Below are positions 44,958-53,211 of a stretch of DNA of 64,000 bases, in pieces. The notes under the pieces were generated by a model. That model saw only the letters and a list, made by a program, of their open reading frames with translations. It did no database searches and was not told where the DNA came from. The stretch's first letter is position 1, and each line of letters starts with the position of its first letter. This stretch comes from Litoribacter ruber. Lineage in GTDB: Bacteria > Bacteroidota > Bacteroidia > Cytophagales > Cyclobacteriaceae. The position numbers and the translations under genes were made by a program. The stretch spans positions 248,001 through 312,000 of the forward strand of contig NZ_JAHBGI010000004.1 of assembly GCF_018500185.1 (NCBI RefSeq), in the 5' to 3' direction.

Positions 44958-47688
44958 TTTCTGAATTTATATTCGGTAATGTCAACTTATTTATTTGAGG
45001 GAAAACCAGTTGGAAAGCGGTGTAGGTGCCTTTTCTTTCGATTTTTATTTTCCCTTGATGGTAGTCCATGATTTTTTTGGATATCGCCAAGCCCAGTCCG
45101 CTGCCCAGCGGTTTTTTGCTGGTCTGGTTTTTAGCCTGGTAGAATTTGTCAAAAATGTAAGGGATATCTTCAGCCGGGATGCCCTTGCCATCATCCAGGA
45201 TTTCCACAATGGCCGTTTTGTCCTCCAGATGTGCTTTTAGGATTACTTCACTGTTTGCAAACTTGGCGGCATTGCTCAGCAGGTTCAATACCACCTGCTT
45301 AATCCTGTCCTCGTTGGCTAGGATAAAGCAATGGTTAATATTCAGCATCAATTTGAATTGGATGTTTTTATCCTTAAATACCTGACTCATGCTATCGGCA
45401 GCTTCCAGAAGTAGTATGCTGAGGTCTACCTGGGATAGTTCCAGTTGCTGTTGGCCTGAGTCAAATCTTTCCAGGTCCAACACTTGATCTATCATTCTGG
45501 TCATACGGTCCGTCTCCTGGATGATAATGCCCAAAAACCGGTTTCTATCCTCCTCTGGCAAGTCCTCGTCCTGCAAAATTTCGGAAAAAGCTCTAATGGA
45601 AGTGATGGGGGTTTTCATTTCATGAGTGACGGTGGAAATGAATTCATCTTTCAGTTTGTCATTTTCGAGTAAGGTTTCATTCATTTTTCGAAGGGAAGCG
45701 GTGGCATTTCTCAGCGCTTCGCTGGTTTGCTGAAGTTCCTCGTTGAGGTGTTTGAGCTCTTGGGTTTCCTTTAAAATATCAAGGACTTCTGCCATGGAGA
45801 TTTCTTCTTCTTTCACCACTGAGGCTACCATGATTCTGGCGGAGGCGGCTCCGATTATTCCGGTCAGCAGTCTTTCTGCATAATTGACCAATTCGGGGTC
45901 GGCTTTCATCTTTCCATCAATCTTGGAGCCTTTGAAGTCAACATATTGCTGCAGGGCGTCCTTCGTTTTTTCTTCCCCCAGGAAATTCTCCAATAAGCTC
46001 TGTATGTCCCGTATGTAAGCCTGGCCTTTCCAGATAATGGAGGTGTCCAAAATAGTGCTGTACTTGAAAATATCCACAAAGACTACAGCCTGGTTGTGCT
46101 CTTTCGAAGTTTGCCTGCTGAACAATGAAATAACCAAGTAGCAGAATAGATTTGGCAGGAGGCTGAAAACCAGTCCGTGGGTGATGTAGCTAAGTTCGCC
46201 AAACCCAAACAGGGCATCGGGTTTCAAAAAGTCCAGCCCGAAAAGCCCTTCGGTCAAAATGCTTTCAGGCAAATAACCTGCGTAGATCATAGTGGGCACT
46301 ACTAAGGTGAAAAACCAAAGCACAAAACCCACCAATATTCCCGTAAGCGCTCCGGCTCTGCTGCCTTCTTTCCAGTAAATTCCCCCGATGATGGCGGGGG
46401 CCAGCTGGGCAATGGCTACAAAGGAGATCAATCCAATAGCCACTAGGCTGAACTGAGGCCCTACCATTCTATAGTAAATGTAGCTGAGAAGTATGATGGC
46501 CAATATGGCGAGCCGTCGGGACCAGATTAGAATATTGCCGATTCTGTGCTGGTGGCGTAGTTGGAAGTTTTTGCTGAGCAGCAAAAGTGGCATCACCAGA
46601 TTATTGCTCACCATGGTGCTCAAGGCAATCGAGGCCACAATGATCATGGATGTGGCTGCAGAGAAGCCACCGAGATAAACCAAGAGGGCCAGCCAGCTTT
46701 TGTCGGCTATGATGGGCAATGCCAAGACAAATGAATCGGCGTCCACATTTCCCCACCCAAACATTACCAGACCGCCCAAGGCGATGGGCAATACAAATAT
46801 ATTAATCAACAGTAAATAGAGTGGGAAAAGCCACATTGCGGTATTGAGATGCCTTTCGTTGGTGTTTTCAATTACCACCATTTGGAATTGGCGGGGCAAA
46901 AATAGTATGGCCATCATGGAAAGCATGGACATCCAAAACCACTCCGAGACGCCATGTTCGCCTTGCAGGACAAACAAGTGGTCTAGCCCACTGCTGGAGG
47001 CTTGCTGGAAAATATCCGCAACCCCGTCAAACATGAAATAGCAAACAAACACCCCGACTACCAAAAAGGCCATTAATTTGAACAGAGATTCAAAGGCAAT
47101 TGTCATCACCAGGGCTTCATGTTGGGCGGTGGCCTCTATGTTTCGGGTGCCAAATAGAATGGTGAAAAGTGCCAAGCCTAAAGCCAAATAGAAAGCAGTG
47201 TCCTGGAAAAATGGCAGGGCTGATTCCTGGATGTTGTGGAGGGGAGATTGTAAAATGTCAAAGGAAAGCGCGACCGCCTTGATCTGTAAAGAAATGTAGG
47301 GGATGATGCCCAAAAGGCAAAATACTGTGACAATGCTGCCAAGAGAAATGTTTTTGCCATACCTGCTAGAAATGAAATCCGCAATAGATGCAATGCGTTG
47401 GACTTTTGAAATCCGGATGATTTTTCTCATCACCAGCCACCACAGCGGGGCTATCAAACTTGGGCCTATGTAAATGGTGAGAAATTCTATACCACTAGTG
47501 GCCGCTCGGCCAACGGAGCCGTAATATGTCCAGGCGGTACAATAAACTGCCAGGGACAGCGAATAAATGATAGGGTTGGAGGAAAGTTTTTTGCTGCGAA
47601 AGGAAGAGCGCTCGCTTAAATAAGCAATTGCGAATAGCAGCGCCAAATAGCCAAAGGTGAACGATATGACGACCGCATTGCTAAACAT
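44932..47688 (-). CDS. Sodium:solute symporter-histidine kinase fusion (CbrA/CrbS-like)
   Basis: This is a 918-residue protein in which a complete SSS-family transporter domain of about 13 helices (1-500) is fused to a histidine kinase. A linker region (about 500-640, with a coiled-coil stretch KHLNEELQQTSEALRNA) leads to the dimerisation motif TVTHEMKTPITSIRAF with H689. The ATPase domain carries NLLSNAAKF, DDGKGIP and GSGLGLAISKK. The same architecture is known from CbrA and CrbS, where CrbS-CrbR controls acs. It overlaps the receiver gene by 26 bases and the preceding small gene by 8. It probably senses acetate or a related substrate while transporting it. Confidence 0.93.
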   Translation of the reverse strand: MFSNAVVISFTFGYLALLFAIAYLSERSSFRSKKLSSNPIIYSLSLAVYCTAWTYYGSVGRAATSGIEFLTIYIGPSLIAPLWWLVMRKIIRISKVQRIASIADFISSRYGKNISLGSIVTVFCLLGIIPYISLQIKAVALSFDILQSPLHNIQESALPFFQDTAFYLALGLALFTILFGTRNIEATAQHEALVMTIAFESLFKLMAFLVVGVFVCYFMFDGVADIFQQASSSGLDHLFVLQGEHGVSEWFWMSMLSMMAILFLPRQFQMVVIENTNERHLNTAMWLFPLYLLLINIFVLPIALGGLVMFGWGNVDADSFVLALPIIADKSWLALLVYLGGFSAATSMIIVASIALSTMVSNNLVMPLLLLSKNFQLRHQHRIGNILIWSRRLAILAIILLSYIYYRMVGPQFSLVAIGLISFVAIAQLAPAIIGGIYWKEGSRAGALTGILVGFVLWFFTLVVPTMIYAGYLPESILTEGLFGLDFLKPDALFGFGELSYITHGLVFSLLPNLFCYLVISLFSRQTSKEHNQAVVFVDIFKYSTILDTSIIWKGQAYIRDIQSLLENFLGEEKTKDALQQYVDFKGSKIDGKMKADPELVNYAERLLTGIIGAASARIMVASVVKEEEISMAEVLDILKETQELKHLNEELQQTSEALRNATASLRKMNETLLENDKLKDEFISTVTHEMKTPITSIRAFSEILQDEDLPEEDRNRFLGIIIQETDRMTRMIDQVLDLERFDSGQQQLELSQVDLSILLLEAADSMSQVFKDKNIQFKLMLNINHCFILANEDRIKQVVLNLLSNAAKFANSEVILKAHLEDKTAIVEILDDGKGIPAEDIPYIFDKFYQAKNQTSKKPLGSGLGLAISKKIMDYHQGKIKIERKGTYTAFQLVFPQINKLTLPNINSENEQNTHSR

Positions 47689-47887
47689 CCTTGGAGGAAT
47701 ATCTTGAGATGATCAATAAGGTAAATCCAATAAGCAGGATCCAGTTGGAGAAAACCATGAAATATAGCACAGGTATTCCCGCAAGGGTGGACTGCACATT
47801 GTAAATAGATAGAACCGGATAATTCAGCGCCACCATTCCCATGAGGAACAATACCACTAAAAATTGATTTTTTCTGTTGGTTTTCAT
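47681..47887 (-). CDS. Small two-helix membrane protein (DUF3311-like)
   Basis: This is a 68-residue protein with two hydrophobic segments (about 9-27 and 38-60). The stretch LAGIPVLYFMVFSNWILLI resembles the DUF3311 type of small partners encoded just before SSS permeases, but I am not certain of the family. It overlaps the symporter-kinase start by 8 bases, which supports a role as a helper subunit of that transporter domain, analogous to DUF4212 for the other symporter. Confidence 0.8.
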   Translation of the reverse strand: MKTNRKNQFLVVLFLMGMVALNYPVLSIYNVQSTLAGIPVLYFMVFSNWILLIGFTLLIISRYSSKDV

Positions 47888-47940
47888 TAGCTCAAAAGAC
47901 TTTAAACCTAATTTACTTAAATAAATCGGTAATTCTATTG

Positions 47941-48023
47941 CTGACTGATCCGGTCAGAAATGAAGTTAGGTTAATTTAAGCAGGTATCCCCCGATGATTA
48001 CATCACCGGAAAGATACCTGTTT
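47941..48023 (-). terminator. Hairpin after the acetate symporter, with palindrome upstream of the kinase operon
   Basis: AAGCAGGTATC (47978-47988) pairs with GATACCTGTTT (48013-48023), one G-T, and an inner CCGATGAT/CATCACCGG pairing extends the stem. It lies 22 bases after the symporter stop on the minus strand, but lacks a strong T tract, so it may terminate only partly. Just downstream, CTGAC (47941-47945) and GTCAG (47953-47957) form a palindrome with a 7-base centre, placed as an operator candidate for the small protein-kinase-receiver-acs genes. Confidence 0.4.
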
Positions 48024-48044
48024 AGTTATGTGGGGAAAATGATA

Positions 48045-49748
48045 TCAATGATCATGCGCCTGGCCGGCACCTCTTGGAATCCGGATCTCCTGGATCATAT
48101 CCTGCACTTTTTGGGGAGGTGCAGGGGTGGATTTTGAAACCGCATAGCAAACCACAAAATTGATCAGCATACCGAAGCTTCCGATTCCCTCAGGAGAAAT
48201 GCCAAACCACCAGTTGTCGGAGCTTACTGCCGCCTCGGAAAGTCCGAAGAGGTTTTGTCCAAATTTGAAGTAAATGATATAGGCTAGGGTGAATACCAGT
48301 CCTGAAACCATTCCCGCTATGGCTCCCTCCTTGTTCATTCGGGTGGAGAATATCCCCATGATGATGATCGGGAAGAAGGATGCTGCGGCAAGTCCGAACG
48401 CAAAGGCGACCACTTCTGCCACAAAGCCTGGAGGATTCACCCCGAAATACCCTGCAAACAAGACAGCTCCTGCTGCCGCTGCTCTGGCAATCCTAAGCTC
48501 ATTTTTCTCCGACATTTCTGGTCGGAAGGTTCTGAATAGATCCCTCGAAACAGAGGTGCTGATCACCAACAACAAACCTGCTGCGGTTGACAAGGCCGCC
48601 GCCATACCACCAGCCGCTACCAGACCTACAACCCAGTTTGGTAAATTTGCTATTTCGGGATTGGCCAATACCATGATGTCTTTATCAATGTACAGTTCGT
48701 TATCCATGGCATTTGCAGAATAATGGACGATGCCGTCTGCATCCTTGTCATTCACCATGATCAGGTTGGTCTTGCTCCAGGTGTCCACCCAAGCCGGCAA
48801 TTCATCGACAGGTTTGTTGGCCACGGTTTCAATGGTGTTGTAGATTCCAAAGGCAGCCACAGCAGGGGCCGTGGTGTATAGGATGGCAATGAATACCAGT
48901 GCATATCCTGCAGATAGTCTGGCGTCTTTTACTTTTGGCACAGTAAAGAACCGAACAATCACATGGGGAAGACCAGCGGTACCCACCATCAGGGCTAAAG
49001 TGATGGCGAAAATATCAGTCATGTCCTTTTGACCACTTGTATAGGCCGTAAAGCCAAGTTCGGTCAAGACACCATCCAGCTTATCCAAAAGGTGCGTGCC
49101 ATCAGCAACGGTGTCCCCTAGTCCCAACTGTGGGATAGGATTGCCTGTCAGCTGCATGGAAACAAAGATTGCGGGAACCATGTAAGCGAAAATCAACACG
49201 CAATATTGGGCCACCTGGGTGTAGGTGATGCCTTTCATACCGCCCAAAACCGCATAAAAGAATACTATACACATCCCGATGATCACACCGGTATTGATAT
49301 CCACTTCCAGGTATCGGGAGAATACAATCCCCACACCCCTCATCTGACCGGCCACATAAGTGAAGGAGATGAAAAGCGCACAGATTACAGCCACCACTCT
49401 GGCCTTGTTGGAGTAATAGCGGTCCCCCACAAAGTCAGGGACAGTAAATTTCCCGAATTTCCGCAGGTAAGGAGCCAGTAAAAGTGCGAGTAGCACATAG
49501 CCTCCCGTCCAGCCCATGAGGTAAACTGAGCCGTCGTAACCTGCAAATGCGATGATGCCGGCCATTGAGATGAATGATGCCGCCGACATCCAATCAGCTG
49601 CTGTGGCCATTCCGTTGGCCAGTGGGGATACGCCGCCGCCGGCTACGTAGAACTCCTTTGTAGATCCGGCTCGGGACCAAATGGCGATCCCGATGTAAAC
49701 GGCGAAGGATATCCCCACCAAAATGTATGTCCAAGTTAATATTTCCAT
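48045..49748 (-). CDS. Sodium:solute symporter (acetate/ActP-like)
   Basis: This is a 567-residue SSS-family permease with about 13 helices, beginning TWTYILVGISFAVYIGIAIW. GGGVSPLANGMATAADWMSAA and the GLPHVIVRFFTV motif are typical of the ActP/acetate branch. It is paired with a DUF4212 small subunit 39 bases upstream and with an outer-membrane porin-like gene before that, and lies near acs. Uptake of acetate or a similar short carboxylate with sodium is therefore likely. The C-terminus is cytoplasmic and His-rich (GAGQAHDH). The symbol actP is avoided because actA-F here denotes complex III. Confidence 0.92.
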   Translation of the reverse strand: MEILTWTYILVGISFAVYIGIAIWSRAGSTKEFYVAGGGVSPLANGMATAADWMSAASFISMAGIIAFAGYDGSVYLMGWTGGYVLLALLLAPYLRKFGKFTVPDFVGDRYYSNKARVVAVICALFISFTYVAGQMRGVGIVFSRYLEVDINTGVIIGMCIVFFYAVLGGMKGITYTQVAQYCVLIFAYMVPAIFVSMQLTGNPIPQLGLGDTVADGTHLLDKLDGVLTELGFTAYTSGQKDMTDIFAITLALMVGTAGLPHVIVRFFTVPKVKDARLSAGYALVFIAILYTTAPAVAAFGIYNTIETVANKPVDELPAWVDTWSKTNLIMVNDKDADGIVHYSANAMDNELYIDKDIMVLANPEIANLPNWVVGLVAAGGMAAALSTAAGLLLVISTSVSRDLFRTFRPEMSEKNELRIARAAAAGAVLFAGYFGVNPPGFVAEVVAFAFGLAAASFFPIIIMGIFSTRMNKEGAIAGMVSGLVFTLAYIIYFKFGQNLFGLSEAAVSSDNWWFGISPEGIGSFGMLINFVVCYAVSKSTPAPPQKVQDMIQEIRIPRGAGQAHDH

Positions 49749-49787
49749 GATTTCTTGTAATTAGGTTATTTCAGATTGGGTTAGGGA

Positions 49788-50075
49788 CTATTTTTCGTTT
49801 ACATCAAATTCTTTGTCCAGTTTATTCATGCGGTAGACATAAATGAATATGAGGACGACAAATGCGTAAATGGAGCCCTGTTGGGCAAACCAGAAGCCCA
49901 GTTTGAACCCACCCATGCGGATTTCATTGAGCGGTTCCACGAGTAGGATGCCGAACCCGAAGGATACCACAAACCACACTGCGAGGAGGTAGAGGAGGGT
50001 TTTGAGATTCTTTTTCCAATAAGCCTTAGCGGAAAGGTCTTTTGGAGTTTCTTTTTCGATTGTTTTAGGTGTCAT
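49788..50075 (-). CDS. DUF4212 small symporter subunit
   Basis: This is a 95-residue membrane protein with two helices (about 25-50 and 60-82). The pattern AYWKKNLKTLLYLLAVWFV and GFKLGFWFAQQGSIYAFVV is characteristic of DUF4212, the small subunit encoded just before ActP-type sodium:solute symporters. It lies 39 bases before the symporter and 12 bases after the porin-like gene. It is probably needed for assembly or activity of the permease. Confidence 0.93.
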   Translation of the reverse strand: MTPKTIEKETPKDLSAKAYWKKNLKTLLYLLAVWFVVSFGFGILLVEPLNEIRMGGFKLGFWFAQQGSIYAFVVLIFIYVYRMNKLDKEFDVNEK

Positions 50076-50087
50076 GCTATTTTGGGA

Positions 50088-51533
50088 TTAGAGGAAAATA
50101 TGTGTTTGAAGGATCCATTCGCCGGCGGCGCTGGATTTCCTGTAATTTTCAAATATGGGTCTTTGGCTGTATTGAAGCGTGACCTTGGCCTGATGGGCAT
50201 TTATATAATAGTTGAGCCCCAAATCATATTGCCAGGTAGTATCTTCAAAGTATTGGAAATTTTTGTGGGTCAAAGCCCCGTAAGGCTGGAGCTTGCCTTT
50301 ATCGCCTAGTAATTGTTTTGGTAGAAGGAAGCCTGCATTGGCGTAAAATATATTGCCGGTACCGATTGTGGGTTGGGCGTTTCCGGGGCCATTTTGGGAG
50401 GTGCCTCCAAATCCCACGTTCATTATCCCAACGTTTCTCATGTAGTTGGGGCCAAAATCATAATTGTAATATACTGCATAGGCAGTTAGGGCTGTTCCGG
50501 AGGCGCTGGAAAAGGGCAAATCCAGAAAGACATCTAAGCTGGCCAAGGAGATGTCGTGAAACTGCTGCTCCCCGCTGCCATTGGCCGAACTGGTCGCCTT
50601 GGGGTGGTGGTGCCAGCCCGCTCCGATGTTGAAAACCTTTTTGGTGCCCAGGTAGCTGCCTACAAAAAAGGGCAGCTTGTTGTTTTCCTTTTCAAAAAAC
50701 TGGTAAGCAATGTATCCCTGCGTGGCCCAGTGGTCATTGGCGATATTGGCGGCAATGGGTCTTTGGGTGGCTTCATCGTATCGTCCCCCATTTCCCACCG
50801 AAAATGGCTTGTTTAGCGCAAGTCTATAGTCCCATTTTCCAATCTGGCCCTTAGCATAAAAACCAAATTGGCGGGCAAATTGGTCAGTAAGTTCAATTAG
50901 GGGCCAGTTGAAAATCGGGGCGTCAATGGTCATGAAGTTTAGGGTGCTTTGGCTGGTCATTCTGGATATGCCGTTCCAATAGTGCAACCCCATGCCCATG
51001 TAGAGTTGGTCGGTGATTTTGTATTCGGTCCAGATGTCGTGAAAAAACAGCTGTGGCTTCTTGGCCGATAAACCGATGGCGCTGCCTTCCCCGGTTTCAG
51101 GGTTGACCGATACAGGAATGTTGCCGGGATTGCCGGTCATGCCGCCACCAGGCACTCCGCCGTTAATAAAAGTCTGGTTGTTGATGCCCCAATGGGTGAG
51201 GATCAAGAATCTTGGAGAAATTTCGGCATAGGCCAAAACTCTAGCTCTGCGGATACCGATGTCGGTGGATTGTCTGGATGGTCGCCCATCTACGGAGACT
51301 GTGCCCGGATTGTTTTCCGTCACTCGGGCCCACATCTGGTTCCAAAATAGGAAACGGATGTATTTGGAGCCATCATCGCTCAGTTTTAAGGTTAGCGGCT
51401 TGTAGGTGTGATCCACGAAATCCCCGGACTTGATGTACTCGGTCGGAAGTGGAAGTGTGTCCTGAGCCTTAGTGGTAAGACATAGCCCGAACATGAATAC
51501 CATGCCGCTAAGCAGGTATTTGATAGGTATCAT
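50088..51533 (-). CDS. Outer-membrane porin-like protein of the acetate operon
   Basis: This is a 481-residue exported protein with a signal peptide ending in LTTKAQ. Alternating strands such as SKYIRFLFWNQMWARV and IGIRRARVLAYAEIS give a porin-like barrel, and the C-terminus ends in HIFL. The RRARV segment after the first strands resembles phosphate-selective and anion porins. As first gene before DUF4212 and the symporter (12 bases), it probably supplies the outer-membrane route for acetate or a similar anion. The substrate is inferred from context only. Confidence 0.82.
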   Translation of the reverse strand: MIPIKYLLSGMVFMFGLCLTTKAQDTLPLPTEYIKSGDFVDHTYKPLTLKLSDDGSKYIRFLFWNQMWARVTENNPGTVSVDGRPSRQSTDIGIRRARVLAYAEISPRFLILTHWGINNQTFINGGVPGGGMTGNPGNIPVSVNPETGEGSAIGLSAKKPQLFFHDIWTEYKITDQLYMGMGLHYWNGISRMTSQSTLNFMTIDAPIFNWPLIELTDQFARQFGFYAKGQIGKWDYRLALNKPFSVGNGGRYDEATQRPIAANIANDHWATQGYIAYQFFEKENNKLPFFVGSYLGTKKVFNIGAGWHHHPKATSSANGSGEQQFHDISLASLDVFLDLPFSSASGTALTAYAVYYNYDFGPNYMRNVGIMNVGFGGTSQNGPGNAQPTIGTGNIFYANAGFLLPKQLLGDKGKLQPYGALTHKNFQYFEDTTWQYDLGLNYYINAHQAKVTLQYSQRPIFENYRKSSAAGEWILQTHIFL

Positions 51534-51673
51534 TGTATTTTGGGTTTTTGTATTACGCTTTGCCCGGGCCCGAACAATTCGCTTGAACTAATTTGAGAAG
51601 TTGGAAAGAGAAAGAAAAACTGTGTGTATATTTCTGTTAAAAAATTATATATAAAAGTATAAAATTCTGAATT
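51534..51673 (-). promoter_or_regulatory. Upstream region of the acetate uptake operon
   Basis: This 140-base gap precedes the porin-like gene on the minus strand. GCCCGGGC (51562-51569) and CGGGCCCG (51565-51572) are two overlapping GC palindromes in an AT-rich setting, about 30 bases from the start. AAAGTATA at 51654-51661 repeats eight bases found in the tandem motif before the zinc-ribbon gene (52127-52134). No full TAnnTTTG was seen, so the promoter may be of another type or depend on an activator. Confidence 0.35.
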
Positions 51674-52093
51674 TTAATTTTTAAAACGCTCCCATTTAAT
51701 CACCATAAATTTGTCTCCAAGCTCTGTGATCAACATTCCTGTATCGGTCAAATTGGCCTTGTCGCTCATGAAATTGATAAGTTCTTTATGATTTAGCACT
51801 TTGTAAGTGGGTCTGTAGTCGGTATTTTCAGGAGCTTTAATCTTGTACTGCTTCACCCAGTTCATGACCGAAACATGGCTTACTCCCAATATTCTTTCGA
51901 TTTCCCTATAGCTGATGCCCTCAATGTAAAGCTGCAAAGCTTTGACGACATAGTATTTGTCAATGGATTTGCCGATCTTGTTAACGGAGAAATAATAATT
52001 GCATTTCTTGCACTTATAGCGCTGTCTGCCTCCTGAAAAGCCACTTTTGACGACTTTTTGGTTTTCGCATTTGGGACACTGGGGGTTTTCCAT
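51674..52093 (-). CDS. IS1 InsA-like zinc-ribbon/HTH protein, probable domesticated regulator
   Basis: This is a 139-residue protein. The zinc ribbon is CPKCENQKVVKSGF, then RYKCKKCNYYF (four Cys, about 5-37), followed by a helix-turn-helix (ALQLYIEGISYREIERILGV, then SHVSVMNWVKQ). This is the InsA part of IS1-type elements. The C-terminal 50 residues (YRPTYKVLNHKELINFMSD onwards) do not look like the DDE transposase InsB, and no InsB frame or terminal inverted repeats were found around it. The start is the ATG at 52093, preferred to a TTG one codon earlier. It lies in the same direction as, and directly upstream of, the acetate operon, so a transcription factor role is likely but unproven. 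Confidence 0.82.
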   Translation of the reverse strand: MENPQCPKCENQKVVKSGFSGGRQRYKCKKCNYYFSVNKIGKSIDKYYVVKALQLYIEGISYREIERILGVSHVSVMNWVKQYKIKAPENTDYRPTYKVLNHKELINFMSDKANLTDTGMLITELGDKFMVIKWERFKN

Positions 52094-52111
52094 CAATCGA
52101 TTTATTTAAGA

Positions 52112-52144
52112 TATACTAATTTAGCGAAAGTATACTATTTTAGC
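52112..52144. repeat. Tandem 14-base motif upstream of the zinc-ribbon regulator
   Basis: TATACTAATTTAGC (52112-52125) and TATACTATTTTAGC (52131-52144) differ at one position and are 19 bases apart, about two DNA turns. They lie 19-51 bases upstream of the ATG at 52093, where an autoregulatory operator would be expected. The spacing on the same face of the helix suits binding of two subunits. Confidence 0.6.
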
Positions 52145-52450
52145 AATAAGTTAAGGGTGTTTTTAATTTAAGAGATAAATACCATATAAAAATCTGTAAT
52201 TCGAGCTAAATGTTTCCTTATTGAGAAGATAAGTTGAAAGGCTGCAAAATTTAAACTTAATGGTTGTTTTTAAAGGTATGTTGAAAAATTATTAATGGAT
52301 ATTTTACTTCTGATTATGGTGGAAAGAGTAGGGACTTAGGGAGGATGAATATTAATTTTACGGTGCTTAGATTTTTGATCGTCAACTTGTTGTATCTTTA
52401 ATAGGGGTTGCTGAAATTTGGTAGTCAACTCCAGTGAACTTTAATTTTGC
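52145..52450. other. AT-rich divergent intergenic region without a gene
   Basis: Between the tandem motif and the SRPBCC gene there is no convincing open frame or RNA gene. TAATTTTG at 52442-52449 matches TAnnTTTG but ends one base before the SRPBCC ATG, so if used, transcription would start at or inside the start codon. Nothing else recognisable was seen. Confidence 0.5.
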
Positions 52451-52882
52451 ATGACAATACGAACCGAAATTTTGATTAATGCCTCCAAGGAAAAGGTATG
52501 GGATGTCTTGACTAATTTTGAAGGGTATAGCATATGGAATCCTTTCATTATTGAAAGCCATGGGAAACCAATTGAGGGGAGCTATCTTACCAATACCATG
52601 GTAAGTTGTGATGGAACTATGACATTTAAACCCAAAATACTCAAGATGGAAAAGTATCGCTATTTTGATTGGATGGGGAAGCTGATTTTTAAAGGCTTAT
52701 TTGACGGTCACCATTATTTTGAAATAGTAGAGCTCGGAGCAAATCAGGTAAAGGTTGTTCATGGGGAGAATTTTTCCGGATTGCTGGCAGGTTTGATTTT
52801 GAAGAAGATCGGAAATGATACTCGAGACAATTTTATAAAAATGAACTTGGCCTTAAAAGCTGAAGCCGAAAGTTTGGTGTAA
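52451..52882 (+). CDS. SRPBCC-domain protein
   Basis: This is a 143-residue START/SRPBCC-fold protein of the polyketide cyclase/dehydrase-like type. The opening EILINASKEKVWDVLTNFEG and SIWNPFIIESHG are typical, as is the late HYFEIVELGANQVKVVHGE strand pair and the final amphipathic helix. Such proteins bind hydrophobic ligands; the ligand here is unknown. It is a single gene before the toxin-antitoxin pair. Confidence 0.88.
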   Translation: MTIRTEILINASKEKVWDVLTNFEGYSIWNPFIIESHGKPIEGSYLTNTMVSCDGTMTFKPKILKMEKYRYFDWMGKLIFKGLFDGHHYFEIVELGANQVKVVHGENFSGLLAGLILKKIGNDTRDNFIKMNLALKAEAESLV

Positions 52883-52901
52883 TATAATGATTTACTTATG
52901 C

Positions 52902-52932
52902 TTGTGGTTTACGTATAAAATAAATAAATTTG
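52902..52932 (+). promoter_or_regulatory. Candidate promoter of the toxin-antitoxin pair
   Basis: TTG at 52902-52904 and TAAATTTG at 52925-52932 are 20 bases apart, a good fit to the Bacteroidota consensus. Transcription would start near 52939, about 18 bases before the antitoxin ATG at 52957. Confidence 0.45.
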
Positions 52933-52956
52933 TAGTATGACTTAGCCAGATGTATT

Positions 52957-53211
52957 ATGGATTCCAAAATCACACTTTCTTTCAACAAAAGTACTATCGA
53001 AAAAGCCAAAGCTTTTGCGGAAGCCAATAACATAAGCCTTTCAAGGCTTACTGAGTTTTTGTATGCCCAGATTACCTCAGGGGACTACAAAAGTCTTGAT
53101 GACTTGCCAGTAGCCGATTGGGTAAATATGTTATCGGAAGGCCAAGCTGAGTATCATACTAAAGCCAATCGCAAATCGGTCAAGGATGAGTTTTTTAAAT
53201 CCCGCAAATGA
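52957..53211 (+). CDS. Antitoxin-like protein (DUF6364-like)
   Basis: This is an 84-residue protein. It starts with a beta strand and long helix typical of ribbon-helix-helix antitoxins (KITLSFNKSTIEKAKAFAEA, then NNISLSRLTEFLYAQI). The C-terminal half is charged and probably wraps the toxin. It resembles the DUF6364 antitoxins paired with PIN toxins in Bacteroidota. The stop overlaps the PIN gene start by 4 bases (ATGA). DNA binding and autoregulation are expected for the family. Confidence 0.85.
   Translation: MDSKITLSFNKSTIEKAKAFAEANNISLSRLTEFLYAQITSGDYKSLDDLPVADWVNMLSEGQAEYHTKANRKSVKDEFFKSRK

Noticed and set aside
44995-45240. Plus-strand open frame opposite the symporter-kinase
   Set aside because: It is a shadow of the ATPase domain coding sequence.
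51674-52093. Insertion sequence of the IS1 type
   Set aside because: Only the InsA-like part is present; no DDE transposase frame, terminal inverted repeats or target duplication was seen on either side.
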